Source: Citrus sinensis (lineage: Eukaryota; Streptophyta; Magnoliopsida; Sapindales; Rutaceae). Taken from it: a stretch of 64,000 nt of DNA. Positions within the stretch are counted from its first letter, which is position 1. Every line of letters begins with the position of its first letter. The notes under the pieces were generated by a model, which made no database searches, had not been told where the DNA came from, and saw only the letters and a program-made list of their open reading frames with translations. The translations under genes were made by a program, and so were the position numbers. Location of the stretch: positions 2,046,001-2,110,000 of the forward strand of contig NC_068557.1 of the NCBI RefSeq assembly GCF_022201045.2. The letters are read 5' to 3'. Of this stretch, positions 1 through 11,719 are shown piece after piece.

Positions 1-57
1 ATCCAAGAAGCTTTGCCTCATTGTGGCAATTTGTTGATGCAAAGGATTGTTTTCCAT
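1..57 (-). CDS. Histidine-containing phosphotransfer (HPt) protein-like, first exon, partial
   Basis: On the minus strand an ATG at 57 opens 19 codons that run off the left edge of the window. They read MENNPLHQQIATMRQSFLD, which resembles the N-terminus of plant HPt proteins (AHP family), where a Leu/Gln-rich start is followed by a 'MR+S(F/L)(F/L)D' helix. Plant HPt proteins pass phosphate from cytokinin-receptor histidine kinases to response regulators. The catalytic XHQXKGSSxS region would lie outside this window, so it is unknown whether this is a true phosphotransmitter or an AHP6-like pseudo-HPt. The gene would be divergent from the JMJ30-like gene. The call rests on a short segment only; an unrelated coiled-coil start is possible. 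Confidence 0.5.
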   Translation of the reverse strand, partial: MENNPLHQQIATMRQSFLD

Positions 58-186
58 TTTCAGAAAAAACAAACAACACAATCAAGAAGTTGATTCCACT
101 AAAAGCAGTTTTAAAAGCACTTTGCTAAATTGGGAATAAATGCAAAATGTAGGAGCAAAGTGTATTATGGAATTGAAATACATATA

Positions 187-195
187 TTATATATA
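187..195 (-). promoter_or_regulatory. Possible TATA box of the minus-strand HPt-like gene
   Basis: Read on the minus strand this is TATATATAA, about 130 bp upstream of the ATG at 57, a normal spacing for a plant TATA box plus 5' UTR. The stretch around it is AT-rich, so chance occurrence is possible. Confidence 0.3.
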
Positions 196-932
196 CCAAC
201 GAAAGGGAAAAAAATTAAATTAAATCAACTAACATATCATGAAAACTGTATTTTGCATGACAAAAATTATCACACAGGATGAGAACCAAAAAGAAAACTA
301 TCAATTCTTGTGAAGTTTGTGAATATTTTAAGAATAATTTATTTAAAGATGAATATTTTGTATAAAAATCATATATCCAACTTGTTTTACAAAGACAACT
401 CCACTTGACATCAACTCTCATAATCCAAAATAAAAAGTACAAGGCTCTGGCTAAGTTACGTTTAACGTAACTTATGCTAGGCACAGCAACAGTGTATAGT
501 GGTGGAACCTGCTACTGTTGCTGTGTCTAGCGTAAGTTACGTTAAACGTAACTTAACCGGCTCCAAAGCACAATATTAGTGTTGTCAATCATTTTTCAAA
601 TTGAAGTTTTGAGAATGACAATTAACTTTCTAGGTGTTTTACCTGTTTCTATTTAACAAATATATTTTATTATTTTCGATCTTTTAAAAACTAATTCCAA
701 AAAAAAAAAAGCTCTTGTACTCTTTCTCTAATGTTCAAAACTTATATTTTCGAAAAAAAATATTTTTATTTTCAAAATAAATTTAAAAAATCATTAGAAA
801 GAAAGGACACACCTTCAGAAAATTAGTTGAGCATGCTCATTCCACGTTCATAATCTTAACGCCATGAAGATAAGCAATCGCATCACATTCACAATTTTCA
901 CAAATGTTCTAGAAAATCCCAGAAAGTACTGA
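196..932. other. Intergenic DNA between the HPt-like gene and the JMJ30 promoter
   Basis: AT-rich spacer between two divergent genes. Apart from the fold-back element at 450-557 I see no coding potential here. Homopurine/homopyrimidine runs are common around 660-800. Confidence 0.5.
450..557. repeat. Fold-back (inverted-repeat) element with nested palindromes
   Basis: Arms of 44 bp (450-493 and 514-557) are reverse complements at 41 of 44 positions, separated by a 20-bp spacer (494-513). Each arm also contains its own near-perfect 21-bp palindrome (left copy 453-473, AAGTTACG-n5-CGTAACTT). The three arm mismatches are all transitions. It looks like a tiny fold-back MITE. GGCTC occurs on both sides but I could not fix a clean target-site duplication. 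Confidence 0.75.
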
Positions 933-1307
933 AAAATATCTTACGTACCCATCACAAAACAGAAGCTTTAAAAATATCTCTCTCTCTCTCTCTCTCATCA
1001 ATCATGATAACTAACTAACTGCCACTTCAAATATCTCAAAATATCATTATCACCCCTCTCAAGTTCCTCTTATCTCACTCTCTCTCGTCAGTTAATCTAA
1101 TGAGATAGTAAACAGCTGAATAATAAGATTTTCGGGTCGCCCGGCACAAATTTACATCTTTACCCTCATCATTCATAAAAATAACTGAAGTAAGTATCTT
1201 AACAAATATCTCCATTAATATCATCACTACCCCTTCAAGTACTCCAATGATTAAAATAGGACCCCTCTTCCAATCATTCTCTCTCTTTGTCCCCCTTATA
1301 AATATCT
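933..1307 (+). promoter_or_regulatory. Cluster of evening elements / CCA1-type sites in the JMJ30 promoter
   Basis: Two exact evening elements AAAATATCT lie at 933-941 and 971-979. The shorter AAATATCT core recurs at 1029-1036, 1204-1211 and 1300-1307, the last overlapping the TATA box. Evening elements are bound by CCA1/LHY/RVE clock proteins, and Arabidopsis JMJ30 is an evening-phased clock gene, so the site cluster fits the gene downstream. A (TC)n tract at 977-996 lies within the same region. Confidence 0.65.
1297..1304 (+). promoter_or_regulatory. TATA box of the JMJ30-like gene
   Basis: TATAAATA preceded by a C/T-rich tract, 109 bp upstream of the ATG at 1413. This is the best TATA match in the proximal promoter. 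Confidence 0.6.
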
Positions 1308-1412
1308 TACTCCCTACTCGCTCGCTGTCACTCGCTTCAATTTTCAAACTTTCAATTTCTTGCAATTTAGTCCAAAAATTTTCACGCGTACACGCGTCCA
1401 CTCGACAAACTA

Positions 1413-4400
1413 ATGGACGAGCTCTTGACGCCGATCATGGACGAGGAGTCGCCAAGGCTCCTGCAGACCATTTCGGAGCACGGCGGATACGCCTACGTCG
1501 GCATGGCGGCTCAGGCGGCGGCGGACATACGCGCGGCGGAGGCGGCGCGTGACTTGGCGTGGGAGCAGCTGCATTCGGGGCCATGGCACTCGGTGTTACC
1601 GGTGTGGCGCGACGCGTACTCGATGGCGTGCTTGCACGGGGCGAAGTACCATTATCGGAACGGCGAGTTTAAGGAGGCGCTTAGGGTTTTGGATATGGGA
1701 GTGCTCATGGGCGGGCCGGTTTTGCGAAAGGATTTGGATTCTGCTATCGAAACATTGTCGTTGAAAGCTAGAGAAGGTGAAAATGAGCGTTTTGGTGAAA
1801 GAGAAGCTAATCGATTAGTCTCTGAGGAGTTTAATACAGCTAAGGTGAGGTTCGTTTTCTTAAAAAAAAAAAAAGGAAATTCAATCTTTCATGTGTTTAA
1901 TTTAATAATGCACTATGATTGTGTATGTTATCTGGAGATACATTGAGCTTAGAGATAGCTTTCCTGTAATTCAATTGAAGCCATGCTTAAAGTTGCTGTG
2001 ATTTCGCTTAATTTCGAATATTATATGACACATTACAGTTTAACCTTTCATGGGTGGCACTTAATGTTCCTTGAAATCCGAATTTTTTTCTTTGCAGTAA
2101 TGCTGAAATTTATTTGACAGAATAGAGTTTTCGAAAGATTTGGACTCAAGAAGTCTTGATCAAATAGTACTACAAAGCTTCTATATTCGTAATGAATTTA
2201 CCCAGCTGATTTCTATTTTTGCCACGAAGATCAGCACTTTATAATAGCTTGTCTTTTTATCTGGTTTGCTGTGTGAATGGGATTGTGTTGGCTTGTTGCG
2301 TGTTGCTGGGAGAGAAATTAATCGGTGATAAACCATTGATGGTGCTTCTTTTGAACTTGTAGGCGCTTCAGGTTTTGCCAAATAGGTCTCTATCTTGTAA
2401 GCTTGTGGTGAAGAGGTCTGCTTTATCGCTGGAGGGATTTTTAAGTGAATATTTCCTATCAGGTTCTCCGGTTATAATTACTGATTGTATGGCACATTGG
2501 CCAGCTAGGACAAACTGGAATGACTTGGATTACCTTAAAAGAGTTGCTGGTGACCGCACAGTTCCAGTTGAGGTAATTAATCCTTCTGTACTTTTGATAA
2601 ATTTCAGAAGAATCAATAAATTGCTAAGGATGACATTTTCTTTTAGTTTTGGCTATTAATTGTCTGTATAGTAATCTAATTCAATGTGGTAATTTTCATA
2701 TGTTACCAATTCACTTAGAGAGCAACATGATATTAGTTCCTTCATAAGTTTAACAGAGAATGAATTGTACAGCTTATCTTTGGAGCCATGTGATAAGTGA
2801 GCTTTGTTAGACTTAAGTTGAAAATACAAGCTTTGAGCAAGATGTGTGAGGAAACTTGAGGAGATGATGATTAAATGTAATTTAAATTATTTTAGTAGTG
2901 TAAATTTCAGGATTTTAGCATATGAAAGCCATCAAATTGGGAGGCTAGATTTCCTGGTGATGAGTTACAATTTTTTAGACAAGGCTTGTTAGGCTATTGA
3001 ACAGGCATAATTAAACAGTGATAAGTCTAGCAAGGATTGGTAAACAATAGGAGGCTGGTATAGAGTGAATGGTGATGACCACCACATACCTACTAAAATC
3101 AGATGAGCCATAGATCATTATCTTCCCCACTGAATTGTTCTTTTTAAATTAAAATGTGCCATTAGGTCTCAAAAACTTCCATATCCTTTGTTGTTAACTT
3201 AGTCAAATATCCATGGTATGTTGAATGCAGTTTCCTCTTTCATTCTCTCTGTCTCTCTTTTAATTTTTTGCTTTTTCAATTTCTACTTTTTTCTGGCAAA
3301 AGAGCTTTTGCCATTGCATTTTTACTTCACTAAATGCTTGATTCAATCACCTTCTTCTTCCTTCTTCTTCTGCTTTTTTTTTTAATTAACTGAAAACTGG
3401 TAAAGTTGAAATGCTTTACAGGTTGGTAAAAACTATTTGTGCCAAGATTGGAAGCAAGAGCTGATCCCCTTCTCCCAATTTCTTGAAAGGATTCAATCGA
3501 ATGGCAGTTCTGCTAGTGTCCCTACTTATCTTGCTCAGCATCAATTATTTGATCAGGTATGCATTCATCTGATCAAATATTACAGCCGGGAATTAGTACA
3601 TCTAAAGTTCTCAATGGTGAAACTTAACTCATTGGTGATTTACTCAAACGGCAGATTAACGAACTACGGAATGACATTTGTATTCCTGACTATTGTTTTG
3701 TTGGTGGTGGGGAGTTGAGGTCTCTTAATGCTTGGTTTGGTCCAGCCGGAACTGTGACGCCCCTGCATCATGATCCACACCATAATATACTTGCTCAGGT
3801 ATCTCTGTATTGTGCATTATCTCAACGTACATCTACTTTTAGGAGGTTGTGGTTAAACTCTTTACTCCTGGTCTTCTGTTATTATGTCTGCCATTAAGAT
3901 TTCAAATATTGCTAAACTCTTTAACTTTTTTGCAGTACCTGTGTAACAACTTGTCATTCTTTTCATAGATTAAGTGGCCAACGCCTGAGATCAAATATAA
4001 GCACGTATTCCTGTTCAATTAGCCGGTGGATTCTTGTTCTTTTTCCTATACTTTCTCTCCCCCAAAACCCCCCGCCCCCCCAGGCCAAAATATATTCACC
4101 CTTTCATCAAACCCTGTGGCCTCACTATTGTCCCCATAGATATGGATAGATTAAATGCTGCTGGATCAGACGGCTGTGGGCAGCGAATTATTTAATTATC
4201 TTGTTAGTACTAATTTGTGTTTATTCGCATCCTTGGATAAGTGCTACAGCTTCATTTTTTTCAAATTTTATGTGCTTCATAAATCCAACAATATGCTAGG
4301 TCTATGATTAGTTTTCTTATTGGAGATCATTTACTGGATAAGTTCCATTCCTGAATATGCCTGTCCGGTGTTTCTTGCATACTTCATTAATAGACATGTG

Positions 4401-4890
4401 TGGATACTTGTGTGGTTTGTTTATACGATTACCATATCTACTGATTCAGGCTTTTTTTGGCTGAAACAATCCATTCCTTTGCCTCTTCATTTTCAGGTTG
4501 TTGGTAAAAAGTATATTAGACTTTACCCAGCTTCATTGTCAGAGGAACTTTATCCATACTCCGAAACCATGCTTTGCAATTCCAGCCAGGTAGCTATTAA
4601 CTTGAATTGTAAGACTTAGTCTACAGTAATATGCCTGTTCTTTGTATACTAATGCTGTAATTGTGAATCTAAAAAATATCCTCCTGCTCTATTTGAAGGT
4701 TGATCTAGACAACATAGATGAGACAAAGTTTCCAAAGGTGCGTGACCTAGAATTTTTTGACTGTATATTAGACGAAGGTGAAATGCTTTACATCCCACCC
4801 AAATGGTGGCACTACGTACGCTCTCTTTCTATAAGTTTTTCAGTTAGCTTTTGGTGGAGTGATGGTGGAAGTTCAACTGCATACTCGTAA
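1413..4890 (+). CDS. JMJ30: JmjC-domain protein, JMJ30/JMJD5-like (six exons)
   Basis: Exons: 1413-1844, 2363-2572, 3422-3556, 3655-3798, 4497-4589 and 4699-4890. All five introns (518, 849, 98, 698 and 109 bp) begin GT and end AG, and all lie in phase 0. The product is 401 aa, close to the roughly 400 aa usual for plant JMJ30. Residues 1-144 are a helical N-terminal region rich in Ala/Glu. The JmjC cupin fold follows, with the Fe(II) triad visible as H297-x-D299 ('PLHHDPHHN') and H376 ('[10 protein letters not shown]'). The 79-residue His-to-His spacing is the same as in human KDM8/JMJD5. Plant JMJ30 is a nuclear 2-oxoglutarate/Fe(II) oxygenase with reported histone demethylase activity and a role in the circadian clock and flowering. 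The last exon runs without a break through 'SFSVSFWWS' to its stop. No lesion is seen; the gene looks functional. Confidence 0.93.
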
Positions 4891-5775
4891 CAAATCGTTT
4901 ATATGCGTGCTAAGTTGTTTCTGATAGAGATCTGGGTACAACAATATTAGATATAATCTTTATACAAACAAAAGGAGCAGAATTCAGTGATGGTTTAGAG
5001 TGTATTATCATCATCTTATATAGGAACATTTTGATTGTTAGTTGATTGTAATCAACTACGAGATATTTGTATTGTAGAAATCTGTAACATTTTCAAATAT
5101 CATTTCAGCTTTTCTGGTCTGGACTTGACCATTTACTATTTGCAGTTTTAGCAACAATAATGTTTTGACGTTGCTTCAGAATGCTTGATCATTAACAAAT
5201 GCTTTGAACTAATGCTTGCAATCATGCTCTCAAGCAAATGCGGATGCTGTCAAATGAAATATTCATCCTTCTGATGATCGAGATAGTGGTATGATTTGAT
5301 AAATTTCTTGGAATTGTAATGGGTTGCCTGATTGCTTCGATTATGATTGTGAAAATGGCGAAATGTGATGGTGAAGTTAAAAAAGAGTGATGGAGTTGCC
5401 TTTGTTATTATAAATTAAAAAGATTGAACCATACCCATGATTGTGAGACTTGGAGAGTTATGTGGGGCTTTAACTTTATGTTTTGATGTTTCAATGAATC
5501 TTCTTTAACTATAAAATCTTATATTCAGCATCATCAACTCCACCAGTGACTACTTTAATTTATAGTCTGAATATTTTAAAAAATTAAGTTGACTTTCTAA
5601 TGATCTGATGGTCGATATTCCTAGCAGTATCGTAGCATTGATGTTTCTTCTGTAAGTTAGAAAAGAAAGGAAGGGAACTTCAAAGTCCAATTTCCCTTCT
5701 GGAAGAACAAGAAAAAGTGAAAACCCACCTACCCATTACGTTTGTAGGACTAGAATTTACATATACATGGACCAA
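4891..5775. other. JMJ30 3' region and spacer
   Basis: AT-rich sequence downstream of the JMJ30 stop. It must hold the 3' UTR and polyadenylation site, but no single signal stands out. No coding potential seen. Confidence 0.5.
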
Positions 5776-5784
5776 TAAAATAAA

Positions 5785-6229
5785 GGGTTAATTTTGTCCT
5801 GCCCCCAAATGTTTCAACATTTTTCGCCACGCACCCATATGTTTCGAAAATACTCACTTCACACCCAATTCCGTTATTTTGACCGTTTATTCTAAAGGTC
5901 AAAGGGCAAATTTGGAAATTCATATCTTAAATATTATTTGATGATGATAAATTAAATTTATTTGATAATTTAATTGATGAAATTATTATTAATTACCTTT
6001 AAATAAAATTTTTTAATGTAAACATTAATTATTAAATTAACATTTTATCTCATTTTATTTTTCTCTAATTCAAAATAAGGGGTATTTCGGACATTTACTT
6101 AAATTTCAAATAGCTCCGTTAAACATAACGGTCAAATTAACAGAATTGGGTGTAGAGTGAGTATTTTCGAAACATATGGGTGTGTGACGAAAAATGTTGA
6201 AATATTTGGGGGCAGGACAAAATTAACCC
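5785..6229. mobile_element. Long-TIR MITE, Mutator-like (445 bp)
   Basis: The ends are inverted repeats of about 100 bp (5785 onward against 6229 backward, beginning GGGTTAATTTTGTCC) with few mismatches. The element is flanked by a perfect 9-bp duplication TAAAATAAA (5776-5784 and 6230-6238), the size typical of Mutator-like elements. The interior is AT-rich with no coding capacity, so it is non-autonomous. Confidence 0.85.
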
Positions 6230-6238
6230 TAAAATAAA

Positions 6239-8063
6239 TGGTAAAAAAATGTACTTTCTGACCATCTATATGGATCATGTATATACTCTATGGGTCCAGC
6301 TATAATGCCTGTTGTTTCATACCTATTTTTTTGTTTTTTTTGTGATCTAACCATTGGATCAACCAAGAGTTGCAAAGGCTATTCCAATCGTTAGAATGTT
6401 ATTATTTAGTTATTAACGATGTGGTCTCTTATGTTTACTAAAAGAATAAGAAAATATTAAATTATAAAATTTTGACACATTGGTCCGTTAAATATTTTAT
6501 TATCAAAGGTAATTTAGTAAACGAACATATTTATATATTAAAAATATGGATGGATTATTTTAACTTGCTAAAATACTCTCCACTTCCATTTACTTAAAAT
6601 ACCAATTATATTTTCATAATACTATTTTGTATTTAGTGTAACACAAAATTAGATAAGGTTTTATATAAATTTTGACAATATTAAAATGGAAAATAAATAA
6701 ATATTAAATAAATGCTTGGATAGTCATTTAAATTCATTATAGAGTTTATAAATAATATTTTCAAAATAATAAAATTCTATATGTAAATTTGAGATTATGT
6801 AAAATTACTTATACTTTATCTCACGTATGAAGCCGATCAATTATTTATTTAATATGAAAAAAAGTAAATTATATAATATTTATTCCATCACTTAAATTTA
6901 GAATTATAAAGAATGAAACTTAAATTTAAAATTGATTGAGAAGGAGATAGAGAGAATAATTTTTTTAGAATTTTAAAATTATTATATTTTAATTGGGTTT
7001 ATTACATAAAATTATTAAAACTTATAGTTTTTATTATTTATAGAAAAAAATAGGGATTGTTGAAGAAAATGCCAAATAAACTTTTTAGAATTTTGAAATT
7101 ATTATATTTTAATTGGGACTTATTGTATAAAATTTTTAAAACTTATAATTTTTATTATTTATAAAAAACTACAGGGACTACTAAAAAAATACCAAAATGG
7201 TATTTAGTACAACGGGAGTAAGATAGTTTTGCCCAATATAATAATAGAGCTTTATTAGGTCATGTCCAATAAAGCAAAATCAAAAGAAGCTGCTTGTGCA
7301 CGGCATTAGCTCTATTTCTAGAAGCTGACGAAAGGCAAAGTTTGTTTTGGTATAGTCTTGGTCTGGTCGTTTGTTTTATTTTATTTTATCTTAATTATTA
7401 TATTATAATCTATTGATTTTAAAATCAGTAGCCTGCTCTTATCCATTGGATTTGTCAAGCAAAACTCAAAAATTTACACCAAATACAACCTATAACTATT
7501 CCACGCTTATATTAATTTATACGAGAGGATTAGTCTTCATGATTTGTCTCAATCATGGTCCTGTTGAAGAAAACAAAGTTTAAATATAAATGAAATTTCA
7601 AAGTTGGAAGAGTGGTGAAGTTCAGTTGATAAGACTTAAAAGTGAAAGGGACAATTGCATGACTTAATGCAATTTGCAATCAAAAATAGTAAAACCCCAT
7701 AATTAAGCTAGAAAATATAACACGTGAATTTCCAATCACTAGTAGCTATTAATGAAAAAAAAAAAAAAGGTAAATTTTACATTACCCTCTAGTTCCAAGT
7801 TAGCAAAAAGCAACTTGCATCAAACGATCATAATCTGGATTTGCTCAACTTCGAATTTCTGTAGAGTGCTTTTTCTCCTTTAGATTAAAATGTAATATAT
7901 GTATCTAAACTGTAATATATAGGTTGAATACAACAATTAAAAAATAAAAGGGTACATGCATCAAGATGCAGCGACTTCTCAATAAACAAGAAAACAAGCT
8001 ATATTTGCTTTATAACCTTGAAGATTTTAGTATACTAAACGATAAAGCTACATAGCTCAAGCC
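6239..8063. other. AT-rich intergenic DNA with a two-copy 120-bp tandem repeat
   Basis: No gene seen. Two imperfect copies of a 120-bp unit occupy 6961-7080 and 7081-7200; both contain TTAGAATTTT followed by ATTATTATATTTTAATTGGG. The right part is the 3' flank of the minus-strand UGT gene. Confidence 0.6.
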
Positions 8064-9545
8064 TCAAGCTCCATTGTTGACTCTTCCATTGATCTTGTTC
8101 TTCATTGATATTGCAGCGCTGAGAAAATCATCCATGGCTTTGACTGAAGATCCCCTGCAACCTTCTTCATCTTTCATGGCATTCTTGATCATCTCCCTAA
8201 CTTCAGAAACTTTTCTTCTAATTTCTTTCCCTTTGTCTGTTTCATTCATCACCAATTCAATTTTTGCAACCACATCTTCATGTTTTACTTCACAAGTCTT
8301 CCCTCTAGCAACCTCCACACAAACCCCCATCTCTTGTTCTAAAAACTTGGCATTGAAAAATTGCTCAGCAGCCATAGGCCATCCAATTATTGGCACCCCA
8401 TGAATCAAAGCTTCAAGTACTGAGTTCCATCCACAATGACTCAAAAATGCACATGTAGCTCTGTGTGACAAAACCTCCAATTGGGGTGCCCAATTTTTCA
8501 TCAAAAGACCCCTTTTTGAATCTCTAATTCTCTCCTCAAACCCTTCAGGTAACCATTCACTGGCTCTAAATTCTGAATTTATGTCAAATCCAATTGGTGG
8601 CCTAACGACCCAAATGAAGTTTTTCCCACTAGCCTCCAATGCCATAGCCAATTGCATCATTTGTGATGCACTAATAGTGTTCATTGACCCAAAAGATATA
8701 TACAAAACTGAATTCTCATCCTTTGAGTCAAGCCATTCCTTGCAAAACTTTATGGATGTTCCGCCTTCTTTGCCTGCGTTTGCTCTATTTTCCAATGATA
8801 GCAAGATTGGCCCCACTGGCCAAACTGACAAGCCTAGCTTTCTCTTCAAGTAAATGAATCCAATCTGATCAAACTCTTCAATGGTATTACACAAAATCCC
8901 GTTAGAATTCACCCACGCAGGAAAATTTTCACCTTGAAACAAAGACCAAGAATCTGTCCCATCAGCCTCTAACATATTCAAAGCTAATTGGGATTTATGA
9001 ATCCTTGAAGCCTCTTCAAAATCTGGCAACACAAACTCATCTGAAGTAACTTTGTTGTGAGGAAGATTTGTCCAAAAGGAATAGTAACAAGCCAAGCCAT
9101 AGCTACCAGAACCACTAAAAATTGCATGAAACACATTAAGCTCCTTGGCAACACCACAAGTCCACCCAAAGAAAATATCAGCAATGATGCAAAGTGGAGG
9201 CCGGCCTTGATTTATGAGACTAGAAATCACTTCTTTAAAAGCAGGTTTCAAAGAAGTTGAAGCTCTAAGGAGATGAATGACAAGATTGTAAGGAAGGACA
9301 TCACAATTTTCAGAATTTGGAGGAAGGCCATGAGATGAGCTATTGAAAGGAATTTCATGCAAGTCAATGGAGGAGTTTGGAGGGAGAGATGATTTTAGTT
9401 TCTTGATGTTTAAAGGGGTGCTGACAAAGGTTATGCTGTAATTTTTGTGTCTTTGTTCTATGTGAAGGGCCAAGGCTAGAAAGGGAATGATATGGCCTTG
9501 TGCCATGAATGGAAACATTACAATATTTTCTTTGCTTTGCGCCAT
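8064..9545 (-). CDS. UGT92A1-like: UGT-1: UDP-glycosyltransferase, UGT92A1-like, intact
   Basis: A 493-aa single-exon family-1 glycosyltransferase that moves a sugar from a UDP-sugar onto a small lipophilic acceptor in the cytosol. H18 in 'AQGHIIPF' matches the catalytic base and D123 in 'CIIAD' its activating partner. The 44-residue PSPG donor-binding box runs W352-Q395, with 'HCGWNS' inside and a final Gln, which usually goes with UDP-glucose. The start at 9545 (MAQSKEN) aligns with all sister copies; an in-frame upstream ATG at 9749 would add 68 residues of UTR-like sequence and is rejected. No signal peptide is seen, as expected. UGT92 belongs to group M, whose acceptors are poorly known, so no substrate is inferred. 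It is the left member of the cluster and partner of the fragment at 35,577-35,937. Confidence 0.93.
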   Translation of the reverse strand: MAQSKENIVMFPFMAQGHIIPFLALALHIEQRHKNYSITFVSTPLNIKKLKSSLPPNSSIDLHEIPFNSSSHGLPPNSENCDVLPYNLVIHLLRASTSLKPAFKEVISSLINQGRPPLCIIADIFFGWTCGVAKELNVFHAIFSGSGSYGLACYYSFWTNLPHNKVTSDEFVLPDFEEASRIHKSQLALNMLEADGTDSWSLFQGENFPAWVNSNGILCNTIEEFDQIGFIYLKRKLGLSVWPVGPILLSLENRANAGKEGGTSIKFCKEWLDSKDENSVLYISFGSMNTISASQMMQLAMALEASGKNFIWVVRPPIGFDINSEFRASEWLPEGFEERIRDSKRGLLMKNWAPQLEVLSHRATCAFLSHCGWNSVLEALIHGVPIIGWPMAAEQFFNAKFLEQEMGVCVEVARGKTCEVKHEDVVAKIELVMNETDKGKEIRRKVSEVREMIKNAMKDEEGCRGSSVKAMDDFLSAAISMKNKINGRVNNGA

Positions 9546-9621
9546 TGCTGAATGATGATGATGCTGAAGAGAAGTTTGGAGAAGGAGAATTGAGTTGAAT
9601 AATTTGAATGAGGTTTTTAGG

Positions 9622-9629
9622 TTATTATA
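9622..9629 (-). promoter_or_regulatory. Probable TATA box of UGT-1
   Basis: TATAATAA on the minus strand, about 77 bp upstream of the UGT-1 ATG at 9545. Confidence 0.4.
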
Positions 9630-11719
9630 AGGTTGAAATTTCCATATCTTCCGTAATGACACATGTGTCCTTGAGTAATCACATTTTCGCAAATAAGGAC
9701 AGGGTTTTCTTATGTGTATAAAATATGTCCCCGAACTTACTGCATTCATAGAGTACCCTTTATTGCTTTGTTACCAACTTTTGTATTGTGATTGCCAAAG
9801 ACTAAAAAATTCAGTGTATGTAATTGATCATTTTAATAGGAACTACCGGACCAGGACCTGTACTACATAAATGAAAATTTTATATCATTTATATCATTTT
9901 GTGAAATAATTAAAGATTAGTGATTTAGATATTTTATTACTGAGTTCCAAATTTTGTAGGACCTGAATTTGAAAAAGGAGCAACAAATGCTGATTTTCAG
10001 GCTAGCGTCATGGTGGGGGAATAAAAAGTGGTTCAATGTGAAGTTTACTGGTCAACATGCGATCACTGACATTAGAACAATATTTTGACCCACTATGGAA
10101 ATGAGGCCAACTCTAGGGCGTGTTTGATATAACTTTTGTAAAACTTTGGAAAAATTATCGCTTTAATTTGGAAAATAAAAATAGATAGTTCAAAATTTTG
10201 AAGATAATACTTTCCTTTTACATAATGTTTATTAGGCTTAACGACGTGGTGATCGCATTTTCATAGCCTAATTTAAGATACTCATAAAAGCTATCACCTC
10301 AAGGATACATTTTGTTTTTTGAAATATTATCAATTTAAAAGCAATTGCCTCATCAATTTATATCGTGCTGAAAAGACCTCTTAAACCACGAACCACCATA
10401 AGACCTACGCTGTGAATAGAATGCTGAATTCTGACTTGAAGAGCTCACTTTTATCTTCATGTTTGCCTGTCTAACGTTATAAGGTGCCGATTGCTTTTTT
10501 GTTGAGATTTTTTCTTTCGAAAAAATCTAAGGTGCTTCAGGTGCATTATTATGTTTCTGTTTACTTCTTGTTATGCATATATTTCGATCAGATATATAAA
10601 CAATCGTATAAATGTTACAAATGATGAAAGAGGAGGGAGAAATATTTTTAGAGAGTACTTTAAACTCATATTTTGAACTCATATTTTTATATTAATAATA
10701 AACTTCATAGGCATTCTTTGTTTTTTTTTAAATTTTTTTTAAGATGCGGTGAATCAAAATATAAATTTTAACCCTCAAATCTTTTTCAGAAATTAAACTT
10801 GAGTGATTAACCAAATAAAGATGTTAAAAGTCACTCAGCTAACTCATGAGACTCTCATTGAAGTCATTTGTTGATGAAGAGTAGTCAATTTTTAAGCTAA
10901 CATGTGATGATGATTGTAATCTTGATTTTAGGTTAAGGAATAAAATATGCAATTTATGTGTTGAGTTTTTTGGAGTAAACTTACTGTAACTCATGCGGAG
11001 TCTACAAAATTGGTAACATAAAAGAGATAAAGATATGTCGTGTCCATTTAGACAAAACATAATTGGTCGAGAGTGTGGACGACGAGAGGTTTTCAATCAA
11101 TTTTATTTAGCTGGCCATCCAAATCTAAATCTTAAAAAAATAAGAGACTAAAAATTGATTTAAACTTTATTCAACCCTTATCATTTAAAAAAAATAATAA
11201 AATAAATTATTTTCATCTCTTCGTGACGACGATGTTAAGGGACGTGTCCATGACCAAATGGCAGACCCAATTCGTGTTTGGACGCTTTAAGTATCCTTTC
11301 TTCGCGAAGCAAGAAAAGTCGTAGGCTTTTTAAGTGAGCCATAGAAACACCCACGTCCGGAAAATTTAATGCGCATCTGCCCCTCGAACACACACCTGTA
11401 TTAGTGTATCGTTGGATGTTAATACTTAATACAGCCGTATATTTTTTCCTTAATAGAAGATGTATATTGACATCAGTTAAATCGTTTGTTGCGCAGTCCC
11501 ATCATTTTTTTTAATACTTCGTACCAACTAATTTCTTGAGAGAAGGAGATTTAAGAGTCCATAATTGGACCTCAAATTGGCCATACATCCTGGTAAAATT
11601 ATTCTTATTGTATATAACAATTTAGACCAAACTTGATAATTATTAGAGAATGGAATGTAATCTTTAAACATACCATTAATGAGTCCCCATAACATACGTC
11701 AAACCTGATGATTATTTTA
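9630..11719. other. Intergenic DNA between UGT-1 and UGT-2; duplicated in block B
   Basis: No gene seen. The stretch from about 10,442 to 11,275 is clearly homologous to 36,003-36,830, showing that this spacer was duplicated with the UGT genes. A further roughly 240 bp (about 11,276-11,520) is absent from block B, where the junction sits at a short TTC microhomology. Confidence 0.6.

Noticed and set aside
1075-1401. 108-codon minus-strand open frame in the JMJ30 promoter and 5' UTR
   Set aside because: It overlaps TATA and evening elements, shows no recognisable protein and runs antisense to the UTR.
9546-9749. In-frame N-terminal extension of UGT-1 (68 residues)
   Set aside because: Sequence upstream of MAQSKEN has no family counterpart, contains a TATA-like box and would displace the N-terminal catalytic motif; all sisters start at MAQ.
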